Assembly (NCBI RefSeq): GCF_020520425.1 | Contig: NC_079491.1 | Location: forward strand, 29,193,449 to 29,257,448 | Length of the DNA: 64,000 nt | Direction: 5' to 3' | Source: Spinacia oleracea | Lineage: Eukaryota > Streptophyta > Magnoliopsida > Caryophyllales > Amaranthaceae | In this document: positions 32,274 through 44,309 of the stretch, piece by piece | How the letters are laid out: the number at the start of each line of letters is the position of its first letter | How positions within the stretch are numbered: position 1 is the first letter of the stretch | The notes under the pieces: model-generated | The model's input: only the letters and a program-made list of their open reading frames with translations | Told to the model about the DNA's origin: nothing | Databases searched by the model: none | Position numbers and translations under genes: made by a program

Positions 32274-35200
32274 ATGAGGCCCATTAGGCTTCCTGAACCT
32301 CCCACTAGTCCCAGGGGTATGCCGGAGATCTTCGAAGGAGGGGTATTTGGCGTAATTCGACGTGCCGTTATCATCGGCAATGGATTCCCGGGTGCCGAAA
32401 ACCAGTGTGTTGGTTTGGTTCGTGCTCTTGGTCTCTCCGACAACCACTTCTTCTATGTAAGTTCATTTCAATTCATTTCATTTGGATTGAAATTGAATCT
32501 GTTTATTTGATCATGTTGTATATACTTCTACTGGGTTGGGGTTTCATTATAAGGCAATACGAGTTCATGTCATATATGCCAATATTAGTGAACAATGTAA
32601 ATTTGCTTCTTATTTTTTGTTCGTCTTCGTTAATCTTACGAGTATGCTAATGCTTTATTGCTCCATTAAAGAATCATTTATCTCTTTTTTATCATAATAA
32701 GGACACCATTTCTAACACCACTATAAGTTTCCTTACATAATTTGTGATGCACAACATGTTCTGCTGCAGATGTTAGCAATGACAACAAGTTGGAATTGGG
32801 TTTGATCTTGCTGGGTTCAAATCTCACCCTGACAATAGTCAGACCCATGATTCGTATCCAAATATGTCTCCATATGCTCGAATCCGATTCCGGCTCAACC
32901 CTATCGCCTCCAACTATGACCAACTTCTTGTTCCCCTCTTACTAGCAATCTGTATTCCCCTTACTCCATTTTCCCATGTAGAGTTTCTTTTAAGGTAAAG
33001 GAAAATTGTAGAGGGAAAATGCATTTGGTAGTTGCTGGAACTTACCAGTTTTGGGATTGGAATTGGGAGGTAGATTTGAGTTTTATAGGGTCCAAATCTG
33101 ACGAACCTCCTAATCGGATTTGGAATTAATTTGTTTGGGATTTGATCAAATTATTATCTTCAGATCATTTCATTCTTGAATCGTATTGCCATTGCTAGTA
33201 GATTCAATTGAACATGTGCTGCTGAGGTGGTCTTTTAAGCTATGGTCAAAACACTGTAGCTTAACTCTATATTTTTCTTTTTTATTATGCAGCGTGTTAC
33301 ACGGCCCAGAGGAGGAATCAACGAGTGGCTTCATTGGCTCCCTGTTTCTCTCCATAAGAAATTGGATTACATCGTTTCACAGATTTGTGTTTATTCACAT
33401 GTTTTGTTTACGTCGGGAGAGAAGAAAATTGCTTCCATGCATTCAGCTAACAGTAGTGGTGTTGGCTTATTATCTGTTTTGGAAGCTGATGTGAAGCAGA
33501 TTATAAGCATGGCCCATAAGACTTTTGAAAAGTATATTCTTGCTCCTCTTCATCGTTGCTAATACTATTCGCCTATTCCTCTTTTTAGCTTTGACCTGCT
33601 TGCCTGTTGTTCATTAAGTGGAACTTGACGAAGATGAAAATAGATAAGTAGATATTTGCTCTACATAATACTGTTTGCTACTTATACATAAACCTGAAGC
33701 ATCATCATAGGAGTTTAACTATCACGTGCCTTCAATGGCTATTATATTTACTGCATTATCTTGTTTTAAGCTGGATAAAAGATGCGTGACTGAATGAATG
33801 AAAAAAGGTAGTTTTTGAATGCCAAGGGCTACGGCTGCTTCCATTCCGGAAAGAAGTCTTCCAAAATCGCTGTTTAATGCCTACTGCCCAACCAAATGGT
33901 TACTCTGACCCCCAACCCAAAATACAGCTAAGCGCTGTGGACTGTATTTACTCTATGACCCCAAACCCGAAAGCAGAAAAGGGGGGTGGGGGGGTGGGGG
34001 GGACTGGTAGATGCAAGAAATACTAGGAAAAACCTTGTTTTTTCTTGCAGAACTGGATTCAAAACGCTGAACTGAAATTATGTGCTTTAAGCTACATTGT
34101 GAGAGTGTGCTACTAAGTAGTGGCTGTTGTCAGACAGAAAAGAAATACTGAAGTTTATCGAAATATGGAACTCCAGTTGATATAAAAAGTTACTGAAGTC
34201 TTACATTCTTACTTGAGCTTCTTTTTGGATATGACAACTTGACAAGTAGCGTTTTGGACTTGTGATTTGTACTTCCAGTATGCCTTCTCATGTTGTATTT
34301 CTTAGTTCTGAGGCTGCATTTGTTTGTATTGCTGATCTTTGTTAACACAGCCGTCATCTTCAACATACAACTTTAATCATGCTGACTTTTTCTCTTTAAT
34401 GTTTCTACATTCTTAATGCATCTGCGAATTTATCACTAGTGCTCACTTTGTAGCATAGTGCTAAGCCATGTTTTTCATGCCTAATATGGAGCATTCTTTC
34501 TTGCAGGGATGGCCCTTTATTGGTTGTTGCATCTGGAAGGGATACAATATCTGTTGCTAGCTCCATAAGACGGCTAGCATCTGATTATGTGTTTGTCGTA
34601 CAGGTTTGCTGCTGGTGTTTCATTTCTAGCTCCCAACTTCTCTTGTGGCTCTCTTATGGGTTTTGATCTGTCTCATCAACATAATCGATTACCAATTGGG
34701 AAAAGTTACTATTGCATACTTCGGAATCTGGATTTCCATTTGGTCCATCTCATGTACTTGGTTTTTGCAGTATGAACTTATAATGACTAGTATATAGAAA
34801 ATTATTTGTGCATAATAATTTATTAACCGACTTACCGACTTCTTTTGTTTTATCTCTTCAAACATTTCAACTGGGTGATACAGAGTATATGTTTCATAAA
34901 TTTTTTATCTAATGGCTGATGAGTTTGCTGGTTAGCTTTGGAAACATTGACCATGTCACACGTGACCTTTCTTTGTCTAAGCATTCAAATGAGTATCTGA
35001 CATCGTGCTTCTCTTTGGGACTGCAGATTCAGCATCCAAGAACACGTTTGGATAGATTTGACATGGTCATCACTCCTCGTCATGATTACTATCCTTTAAC
35101 TCCTCAAGCACAAGAGCAGATTCCTAAATTTCTTCGACCGTGGATTACTCCACGTGAACCACCTGGTAGGAATGTGGTATGTTCCCTGGGCTGGATGTTC

Positions 35201-38200
35201 TTCATTAATTGCTTTTGCTTATGTTGATATGCAAACTATTTGTTGATTCTTATTTTTCGCTATTTGAATCTTGAGTTCAGGTTCTCACTGTGGGAGCTCT
35301 GCATCAAATTGATTCTGCTGCACTCCGAAGTGCAGCAAAAACATGGCATGATGAGTTTGCCTCTCTGTCTAGGCCCTTGCTTGTTGTCAATCTTGGGGGG
35401 CCCACAAGTAAATCACTTTTCACTGTCCTTTTAGTCTGTAATGTTACTGAAAGTCTGTTCTTTTACCGCATTTACTTGGCTCAGAAAAGTTGAGAGAAGT
35501 TCACCAAGTTTAGATCAGTAGTCCAGAAAATTCACAAATGAGTTTTAACATATTCAGAAAAGTTTAGAAGGTTTTCAGAAAATATTATGAAGTGCTTAAC
35601 CAGGTAAAGAGTAGGCTATCAGTATTATTATTGAACAAGAAAAAAGCGTCCACAGTCATGTATGGTAAGTGGAAGAGGAAAAATAGGAGGCAGTAATTCA
35701 AGTGTGTCAGTATCCTCCCTCCGTATTTTATTTTGCTCTAGGAGTCTAGGGTGTAAGAAAAAGGTGGATAAACTTAGCTTCTTTATAGGAAACTTTGAGA
35801 AAAGTGATTGGGTTACGAAAGAACAACAACACTAACAACAACAAAGTATCAGTCCCAAAATGATTTGGGGTCGGCTAAGCTGAACCTTCATAGGGATCCG
35901 TCCACGAAATGTGAATCAAGAAAAGTAAAGGTTGTGATGAAGAAAGTAAACACAAAAAATAGAGAAGAGGGACACGAAAATAGTGTTGGTTCAAATAAGA
36001 AGCAAAAGGATATAGAAACACATTTATAAAAAATTTAGAAAAGTGATTGGGTGTAAGAAGGAAAAAAAAAAGGATCCAAGTTAAAGAGATGAAGTTAAAA
36101 GGTGGGAAAAAATAGATGAATAAGAGAGAGGGAGTTGAAATGTATAAAACTATAAATATTATTGGTTTAAAATGGTAAAAGGTGTTTGCCAAAAATAGAA
36201 TAAAGTAAAAATGGTTAAAACAAAAAAAACACTCAAACGCAAAGTGGGTAGAACAAAAATACCTGGAGGGAGTAGTAAACTAGAATTCAATCCTTCATAG
36301 TTCTAAGTTATTTCTCTCATCGATGGCTCATGAGTGTTTGTGTTTTTAATATTATTTTGTATTTGCTTTAAAGTTCCCTTGATACACCAAAGCTAAGAGA
36401 AAGAGGATAGAAGTATACAGGAAATCAATTATTTTCTGCAAACACATAATTTCTGGTATAATCTTGAGTTCAAAACTAGTCGGAGTTGTGTTGGCTGCTT
36501 AATACAAGAAACAAATTCGTGAAAAGATAGAAAACTCTTGGACCACCCAGTTCAGCACTCATTCAGGTTCTTCAAGGACAAGAAGCATGCCAGACCAGAA
36601 GAAACTTATAACTTGCCCATAACGTATGCCAATTCTAAAATGTGATATTCTTTTTTCCTAATGTTGGACTTTGTATCTATTCGTTATTTGGTAATTACTT
36701 ATCTTGGCCAAGTCCAATCCCTATACCCTTTTACCAATTATCATGTCTTTTGTAAAGAGTCCCCATGTCTTGATAATTTGAATTTCTAGTGTGGAATCTT
36801 TGGTTCTTCACCATTTGGGTTCCATTTCCGCATGTTTGAGTAACACAACCTGAATTTTAATTTTAAGGTCAAGTATGCTGAATTTGATTTTCAATGGGGT
36901 AATGAATAATGTCAGTGATCTTCACCGAGTCTCCATATCCTTTTACCAAGTTATTGTGTCTTTTATCAAAAGTATCCATATGATGAAATTTTCATTCCAA
37001 GGACGGTTCGTTGGATGTTCACCCTTTTGGATCCTATTTCTTCAGAGTAACACAATTGTTATACTCCCTCCGTATTTATTTAAGAGATACACTTCGCCGG
37101 GAACGGGTATTAAGAAGAATAATTGAATGAAATAAAATAATAAAGCAAGTGGGGTTGGGTAGATATTTTAATAAGTAAACAAGTGAGGACCATGTCATTT
37201 TGGGGGTTGGGAGGTGGGGTGGGTTTCTAAAATTATTTGTTTAATACGATGGTGGGTCATAGGATAAATTAGATATATTATTAAATTAGATGGTGGGGCT
37301 GATAAGTTACTAAAAATGGCAAGTGTATCTCTTAAATAAATACGGCCGGAAAAGGCAAGTGTATCCCTTAAATCAATACAGAGGGAGTATGATGGACCCA
37401 GGGGATCATGGTGCACATCTTTCTTGGAAGAACATATACTTACATATTTGCTATGCTCACAATTTTTGAACTATGTGTTCATCTTTTGCAGGTGAAGTAT
37501 AAAAAGAACTGCTTTATGTTTCTAATATTTTAATTTATATGTTCGTAATTTGAACACTGTATTCTTAATATTTGAATTATATATTCTTCTGGGACCAAGA
37601 AATTAATCTCAGGGCGGGGGAGGAGGGGGGGTCATTTTAGGCGGTTCTTGTATATTCTGAAATGGTGGTTACTGTTCCTTTTTCTTTGAGCCTTGTGCCT
37701 TCTGCTTCTCTTGATAGGTAATGTTTCTTTTACTTGCACTGTATTCTTATATTAGGTCATTGTCGATATGGTGCTGATCTTGCGAGACAACTCGTAGTCT
37801 ACTTGCAGAATATTCTTTTGAGCTGTGGTACAGTAAGAATATCTTTCTCAAGGAGGACCCCGGAGAAGGTATTGCTGCTTGCTTTCTTATGCAAAAATCT
37901 TTAATGCTACTTAATTTGTAAATGCTTATAGATTTTTGTTTCTATTAAAGGTTTCCAAGATCATAGTGAAAGAATTTGGGAATCATCCTAAAGTTTTCAT
38001 ATGGGATGGTGAAGGTAATATTTCATCCTCATCTTAAGGCGTTGAGTATAGCAGTATGCTGGGGAATCATTTTAATGTGGAGTTATGAGGAGAAGTAAAA
38101 TTATACTCCCTCCATTTCTTTTTTATCTTCCTGTTTCTATAAATGTCGTTCCTATTTGATCTTCCTGTTTCTATTTTGGGACATGACTTTTTACCATAAA

Positions 38201-39737
38201 TTTCCCCACCATCCCTTATTTAATTCATTCACATTTCCCTATTCACCCACCCAACTCCACTTTTATGATTTTTTATTACTTTCATAAAAATATCTTCTCT
38301 CTCCTTCATTTCTTTATTACTTTCTTCATTTATTTATTATTTTCTCTTACACCCAATCATTACTCTTACACCCAATCATTAAAAGATTCAAGTTTCTTAA
38401 TTTCCACCCAAAACTCCAAACAGGAAGATCAAAAAGAAACGGAGGGAGTAGAAACCTCAAATCTGTAGAAAGGTAAAATTATAAAAATCTATGGAAATGG
38501 AAAGAGTTGGAAGGATTATAATGTTGATTGAATTGTAATTGATGCAAAGATAAAGTTTACGACAATGATGATAATCTTTCTGTTTTTTTTAAATGTTATT
38601 GGTACCTTCATATTTATTCAGTTTTACCCAGATTTCCTCACTTAAGTTGAGTTTCCAACCACACTGTAATTGTTCAACGGCCTCGGTGACCTAAAAATAA
38701 TAGTTAATGCATTCTTCTTTTCCTCCTTTCTTTTTCCCTGTCCTTCAGAACCAAATCCACATCTAGGGCATCTAGCTTGGGCTGATGCTTTTGTCATCAC
38801 GGCCGACTCAATCAGTATGCTGAGTGAGGCTTGCAGCACTGGGTAAGTTCTCATTGTTTGTCACTTGTAGCTATGCTTGGCAATGTTTCAGGCTGAGAGA
38901 AGAAATTGTGGTTTTACAGGAAGCCTGTTTATGTGATTGGATCCGAGCGTTGTAAATGGAAGTTTGCAGACTTCCACAATACTCTGAAAGAACGAGGCCT
39001 TGTGCGACCCTTTACTGGTTCTGAGGATGTAAGTCTACTTGTAATCTGTAAAACCTAACTGTTGATAATAATACTGATCCCTATTCAGTTTGCCTGTCCT
39101 CTCAACTCTAAAGCATGTATAAAAGAAATGTTGGCAGTCCCAAATTTATAGCATTCTTTGTTTCTAGAGCTGTTTGGAGCTCTTCCTGCTCTGCATATTT
39201 ATCTTTTTGGTTCTCCTTTTTCATTTGCTATTCGTTTAGCAATTTGGATTCTCTCTGTACATGTTATCATCTTCCTTTTTGTCTTGTGTATATTAGTATT
39301 AATAGTACATAACTTCAATATCTTGCTCAGAAGTATCTAAAAATAACAAAGTAATGTTCTGAAGGAAAATTGGCAAAAATAATCTCAACCATTCCGTAAT
39401 ACTCCCATAATTCTTGAGTAAAACTAACCCCAATATTTCCAACTTCCAAAATCCCACTAAATAATCTATACTAGACTTGTTATACCTCTCATTACAGTCT
39501 TCATTGGTAGATATTGCCCTTTAAGGCCTTAATTGGCCGCGTTCATTTCAAGCGTGGTTAATAGTAGACTCTTGCATCAGCCTAATCTGCAACTTTCCGT
39601 GCTAATCTGATGATCCGTTATGCTCTGAATTTCAGCTATTAGAGAGCTGGAGCTACCCTCCACTCAACGACACTGCTGATGCTGCCTGTAAGATACACCA
39701 GGCACTTGCTGAACGTGGATGGACTCTCCGAGCGTAG
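32274..39737 (+). CDS. ELM1: mitochondrial fission protein ELM1
   Basis: Plant factor acting at the mitochondrial outer surface, known in Arabidopsis to recruit the dynamin DRP3A for fission. Ten exons join in phase: 32274-32456, 33293-33531, 34507-34603, 35027-35176, 35281-35407, 37756-37868, 37951-38014, 38749-38842, 38920-39028 and 39636-39737, giving 425 residues, the family length. All introns are GT-AG. The Elm1/DUF1022 domain covers nearly the whole protein: VIIGNGFPGAENQCVGLVRALGL, RGGINEWLHWLPVSLHKKLD, IQHPRTRLDRFDMVITPRHDYYPLT, TVGALHQIDSAAL, GHLAWADAFVITADSISMLSEACSTGKPVYV and ESWSYPPLNDTADAA. Introns 5 and 7 hold Stowaway MITEs without harming the exons. No signal peptide or membrane segment is seen, as expected for a peripheral protein. 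Confidence 0.96.
32457..33292 (+). other. ELM1 intron 1
   Basis: Begins GTAAGTTC and ends TTATGCAG. Ordinary AT-rich intron; small antisense ORFs are not conserved with any family that I know. Confidence 0.85.
33532..34506 (+). other. ELM1 intron 2, with a G-rich tract
   Basis: Begins GTATATTC and ends TTGCAG. At 33981-34002 there is a run of Gs interrupted by only two Ts, a possible G-quadruplex on the coding strand. Confidence 0.85.
35713..36273. mobile_element. Stowaway-type element in ELM1 intron 5
   Basis: Left end CCTCCCTCCGTATTTTATTT and right end AAATACCTGGAGGGAGTA are inverted repeats. The element is longer than a usual Stowaway because a SINE-like sequence (35822-36035) is inserted. 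Confidence 0.7.
35822..36035 (+). mobile_element. SINE-like insertion
   Basis: It contains ACAACAACAAAG followed by CCCAAAATGATTTGGGGTCG and GGCTAAGCTGAACC, a sequence block that recurs in plant SINEs of the Au type. It is truncated and no A/B promoter boxes were fixed. The family is named from memory of the consensus and should be checked. Confidence 0.5.
37064..37388. mobile_element. Stowaway MITE in ELM1 intron 5
   Basis: CTCCCTCCGTATTTATTTAA on the left and the complement TTAAATCAATACAGAGGGAG on the right are flanked by TA. It is the intact relative of the composite element at 29208-29870; the interior repeats TAAGAAGAATAATTGAATGA in both. Confidence 0.88.
38106..38448. mobile_element. 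Stowaway MITE in ELM1 intron 7
   Basis: CTCCCTCCATTTCTTTTTTA and the complement AAAAAGAAACGGAGGGAG are flanked by TA. The left subterminal block ATCTTCCTGTTTCTAT is duplicated in tandem. Confidence 0.88.
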
Positions 39738-40461
39738 AGGAGCTCTTAGGCACTCTGTCTCTTTATTTCTGTCCATGGACAAGTGCCAGAGTCTATTTTT
39801 GGATTGAAGAAAAGTTGATGATTTTTTACATTTTGGTTATTGGCTTTTTAGTACTTTCTTTTTTGTATGGGAAATTTTACCTGATTTAGCGGCTTGTAAT
39901 ATACAGGAGGAGTGATTTTTTTTTTTGGGCGATGATACACACAATGGGCATGGGGAGTTTTGTGACATGTATTTGTGTACGAAGTATATATGCAAGTACA
40001 AAAGCTTATACAGAGTATATGACAGTCTTATGCTTAAGACCAATTTCTTAGCACGTGGGTCTCCATGGCCTATTTACTGTAACTATTTGACACAATTACT
40101 ACACTATTTAATACTTCCTCCGTCTTTTAATACTCGAGCGATTTCCTTCAATATTGCATAAAGATCCAATAATTCCTTAAATACGTTACTTTCTAAGTTA
40201 TTTCCCACCATACCGTCCACGTAAGTAAGGGAGAAAGAGAAGTAATTTTTTTTTTCCGGTTCAGCATTGAACCGCCATATGAGATAGCGGTTTCGTTTTA
40301 AAGCAAACCGGTTCAATGTTATAAACCGCTATCTGAGATAGCGGTTTGCTTTAAAACAAAACCGCTATCTCAGATGGCGGTTTGCTTTGTAAATTATTTT
40401 TATCATGAATTACAGTTTAAATAGAAATATAACTTAGAATTAACCTCTTGTGATATCAATT

Positions 40462-40535
40462 GTGTCTGTAGCTCAGTGGTGGATAGATTGTGTTTCTAAA
40501 TAGAAGGTCTTGGGTTCAATCCCTACCTAGTGCGC
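40462..40535 (+). tRNA. tRNA-Arg-like module 1 (probable pseudogene)
   Basis: An A-box-like TAGCTCAGTGG, a B-box-like GGTTCAATCCC and an anticodon-loop position reading TCT fit a tRNA-Arg. The D-loop has extra bases and the acceptor stem does not pair well, so it is probably not functional. Confidence 0.5.
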
Positions 40536-40601
40536 TTATTTCTTTTTTACCATTTCTTAATATTAATTATAAACATTACCAAATTTAACTTATCAACATA
40601 A

Positions 40602-40673
40602 TTGTCTGTAGCTCAATGGATAGAGCGTCTATTGCCTAAGCAGAAGGTCCTAGGTTCGGCCCCTACTTGACGG
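40602..40673 (+). tRNA. tRNA-Arg(CCT)-like module 2 (probable pseudogene)
   Basis: It follows the plant nuclear tRNA-Arg(CCT) layout closely: CTGTAGCTCAATGGATAGAG, anticodon CCT at 40635-40637, GCAGAAGGTC, then AGGTTCGGCCCCTAC. The base before the anticodon is G instead of the invariant T, and the acceptor stem is degraded. No oligo-T terminator follows at once. Likely a captured, decayed tRNA gene. Confidence 0.6.
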
Positions 40674-40940
40674 TTTACTTAAGTCAACCGCTACCTGAGA
40701 TAGAGTTTGGGAATTTGACTTTCTTCAAACAATATTGAAGGAAATCGCTCTTAATACTCATAACATTTGTTACTTTCACGCATGCAAATGCACAACTTTG
40801 TTCATTTATATCTTAAATTCTCTTTATGCAAAAATGATAAAAAGTTGAAATTTTGAAAATACACATTGAGAGGAATCTAACAAGATCCCACATGACTATG
40901 TTTTATCTTACATGAAAAACACCATGAATAGTCAAAGTAG

Positions 40941-41102
<162 letters not shown>

Positions 41103-41118
41103 AAAGGAAAGATACAGT

Positions 41119-41162
41119 AAAAGTTAGGATAGTCTTCTCTCAAGACTATATCCTAACTTATC
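41119..41162. repeat. hairpin-forming inverted repeat
   Basis: AAGTTAGGATAGTCTT and AAGACTATATCCTAACTT face each other across a short CTCTC loop, directly next to the (AT)n tract. Confidence 0.8.
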
Positions 41163-41219
41163 TAAAGATATAAAATAAGAAAATTCACTGTCTATGTATG
41201 GATCAATTTCTAGGTTTGT

Positions 41220-43110
41220 CTGTATGCGATGACCTAAGGCGGCAACATAATCAGTTGTGCGATTAGCTTCCCTATAAACGTGGCGGGAATAAATATTGTC
41301 GAAAAATATGATTCAGTAGTTGTTTGACATCATTCATTAATACCTGTATCTTCCACGGGCATTGTGTTTGTCCTTGCAAAATATTTATGATTAATAAATT
41401 ATCCCCCTCAATGAAAATATGTCGTATATTATTTTCGATGGCTAATAGAAGACCATTACGAAGAGCTATTGCTTCACAAGAAGTGGAGAGGAGGTTCCAA
41501 GATTGTAGGTTCGACTAACAACATTATTTCCTAGGTGGTCTCTAATTACTACACCAGCTGTTCCAGAGTTGTTACGAAGTGACCCATCAAAGTTAATTTT
41601 CATAATACCAGGGGCCGAAGGTGTTCAAGCAACTCGCGTGATACATGGAGACTTCGAAAGTAAATTATTATTCATGTTAACTTCCAATGAATCAAGATGT
41701 GTACGCATATTTCATTATGTAAAGATCCTAAAAGCTCGATTGTATATTCCCGCCGGTGAGACAGGAGATTGTTTGAAAATGTGAGCATTACGTGTTTTCC
41801 AAATACTCCAAATAGAAGTTATGGTCTTCTTAGCTGGTAAGGTTACATTGTTACAGAGTTCACGGAAAAGAGTAAGAACAGAAGTAGATCGAAGTTGAGT
41901 GCCAAGTCATCGAACTGAGGCGTTTGCATCCCAATAATTTCTAACAACCTGACAATGTAAAAAACATGGTCTTGCGTTTCTGTAGAATTAGCACAGAACG
42001 AGCAACTATTATGAATATTTATATGACGATAGAATAAATTATCCCGGGTAGGTAGGGCGTTATGTAATAATTGCAAAATAAAGATTTTTAATTTTGGAGC
42101 AACATCTAGCTTCCATATCCAAGAAAATTCCCACTTAGTGGAAGAATAAAAATTATGTGCTAGCCATGTGGCAGATTTAATCGCAAAATCACCATTACTA
42201 GAAAAACCCCAACAAGGTTCATCTGGTAAATCACTTACTGGTAAAGGGATTCCTTTGATAGTTTGCACAACAGAAGGAGGCAGGATTATAGAGAGGGCTG
42301 AAACATCCCAAGTACGGTGAAGTGTGATAAAATGATCGACTATAAGATTTAGATTTTGAATTACCGAAATATCTAAGTTCAAATGGTTAACTAAATTGGT
42401 AGAAAAACACCAATTATCGAGCCAAAAAAGGACATTAGATCCCGATCCTATTTTCCATCTGATACCCTTGAGAAGAAGGGGTCTGATTTGGAGGATCTTT
42501 TTTCCAGATCCAAGAGTCCTTTGCTGAGGTTTGCATTGAAAAAAGGTTTTATGTTGCAAATATTTTGCATGGATAGTCTGAACACATAAGTTATTGTGAT
42601 CTGAAATCATCTTCCAATCTAACTTTGCCAAGAAAGCAGAGTTAACAGCTTCAGTTTTTCGCAGGCCTAGGCACCCTTGGTTTTTAGGCTGGCAAATTTT
42701 ATCCCACGAAATCATGGGAATACTTTCTTTTCTGGGGATTGCTTCCAGAAGAAATTTCGATTAATTTGATCTAGAGAATTAGAAATTGTCTTGGGAAGAC
42801 GTGATGTTGTCATAGCATATGAAGGTAAGGCCTCTAAGTGACTTTGAATTAGAATTTATTTCCCTGCTTTTGAAACCAAATTAGAAGACCAACTACTCAT
42901 TTTTTTGATCCGCTTTTGCGACTAAATGGTAAAAATTCTGATTGGTTAACGACTTAGAGTTGAAAAGAACGCCTTCGTACCGACCCAAAAAATATTTAGA
43001 GGTCATATTAAAATAACTTGCAAAATGTTATTTTCTAGTATTGTTTACCTTTTTTGAAAATACAATCGAAGACTTATGAAAGTTAATCAATTGTCTTGAT
43101 ATGGACGAAA
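41220..43110 (-). pseudogene. 5'-truncated, decayed LINE ORF2 with RNase H
   Basis: On the minus strand the distal RT region (LPSYAMTTSRLPKTISNSLD, then FFWKQ) leads into an open stretch 42715-41843. That stretch has the typical ISWDKICQPKNQGCLGLRK, AFLAKLDWKM, WKIGSGSNVLFWLDNW and zf-RVT-like CSFCANSTETQDHVF. Downstream pieces up to about 41500 give MKINFDGSLRNNSGTAGVV, the first RNase H strand. Frameshifts and stops separate the pieces. Endonuclease and proximal RT are absent. It is clearly older than the LINE at 16.5-21.3 kb. Confidence 0.85.
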
Positions 43111-43231
43111 ATTCTGCAAGTGCAAACCAACTTATATTATTGCATTTAACTATTTGATACAAATACATAATACGGAGTAGTCATATTTTGTGATCAGATA
43201 TATGCTCAATTAGTTGCACTATTACATTTTT

Positions 43232-43584
43232 GGAAAATTTGGTAATATTAATCCAACCTTTGGCCGATTTTCTTTTATTAAGTTCACCTACGACATATTT
43301 TTTAATAATCCCACCTTTACTACCCAACGACTTTTATTGGGCCTAACATGTAATAAACTTGTTGTAGACGGTAATATGTCTCTACGTGGAAGTACCCTCT
43401 CTCGATATATTCAGTCACTATCATCAATTCATCACCATCTCGTTGACTTTTTCACCGATTTTCGATCACTTAAGCCCAATAAAAGTTGTTGGGTAGTAAA
43501 GGTGGGATTATTATAAAATATGTCGTAGGTGGGATTAATAAAAGAAAATCGGCCAAAGGTTGGATTAATATTACCAAATTTTCC
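43232..43584. mobile_element. fold-back (long-TIR) MITE with 9-bp target duplication
   Basis: Arms of roughly 100 bases are inverted: GGAAAATTTGGTAATATTAA ... GGGCC on the left and its complement GCCCAATAAAAG ... TTACCAAATTTTCC on the right. Perfect direct repeats TACATTTTT flank it (43223-43231, 43585-43593). The short loop is non-coding. Long inverted arms plus a 9-bp duplication are typical of Mutator-like elements. Confidence 0.88.
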
Positions 43585-43812
43585 TACATTTTTTAGTGAA
43601 TAAATTATTTTTAGTGTTTAAATAACTTGTGCTCAATTGTTACACACTTAGGCTTTGTTCTCTTCAATATATAGGACTTTATTTTAAGGTCTTATAAGTG
43701 TAGATAAGTTCAGATAAGTTCTAACAAGTTGCAATAAGTTTCAATAAGTTCTAATAAGCTCCTATAGGTTTCAATAAGGTCGTATAAGTACCAATAAGGT
43801 CGTATAAGTTTC

Positions 43813-44239
43813 TGTTTGGGCTCCCAATTGATTCTCAATTGGGCCACTAAGTCCAAAGCCCAATGGCTCTAAACAAACAGCATCAAACCTACCAAATGGC
43901 TAGTCAGCCATCCATCAAGGCCCAAGGCCCAATAGCAATAAATGACCTATGGGCATTTATTATGCAAACACTATAAATAGGCCGCCAAGGCTCACACCTG
44001 AAGGTACGTCCAATTTATCGCCTTAAGACTACTCTTCTAGAGAACTTCTCTCTAGAATCCGAGCATCATTCTTACTTAGGCATCGGAGGGGTTTTCCTCG
44101 GAAACACCCCCGAGGCTAGTGACTTTGCTCTTGTGCAGGTGAATTCAGACTCTACTCATTCAAGCAAGCAAGATCTTCAACACATACAAAAGGGCCTTCA
44201 TTCGAAGCCCATTGTTTCCATCTTTACAACACCGGAACA
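43813..44239 (+). repeat. 5' LTR of the Tat-type element
   Basis: 427 bases, starting TG and ending CA. A TATA box (CTATAAATAG, 43971-43980) lies in the middle, so transcription likely starts near 44000. CTCTTGTGCAGGTGAATTC near 44130 contains a possible splice donor. Confidence 0.95.
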
Positions 44240-44242
44240 ATT

Positions 44243-44260
44243 TGGCGCCGTCTGTGGGGA
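44243..44260 (+). other. primer-binding site of the Tat-type element
   Basis: TGGCGCCGTCTGTGGGGA lies three bases after the LTR end. This sequence is the usual PBS of Tat and related plant Ty3/Gypsy elements; the tRNA used is often given as tRNA-Arg, which I cannot confirm here. Confidence 0.75.
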
Positions 44261-44309
44261 AGAACACTTCAAAGCCTTTGAAAGACATCAATCACCTCTT
44301 TCCGCGAAA

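Larger units (their letters stand above)
40114..40765. mobile_element. repeat element with palindromes and two tRNA-like modules
   Basis: The left end reads CTTCCTCCGTCTTTTAATAC, then CGATTTCCTTCAATATTG. The right arm carries the complement CAATATTGAAGGAAATCG at about 40729-40746, then CTTAATACTC. Between them lie four copies of an imperfect palindrome and two tRNA-Arg-like modules. There is no transposase. The terminal bases on the right have decayed. Confidence 0.65.

Noticed and set aside
44133-44309. Gag start inside the 5' LTR
   Set aside because: The upstream extension begins at GTG and covers LTR and primer-binding site; the first plausible start is the ATG at 44310.
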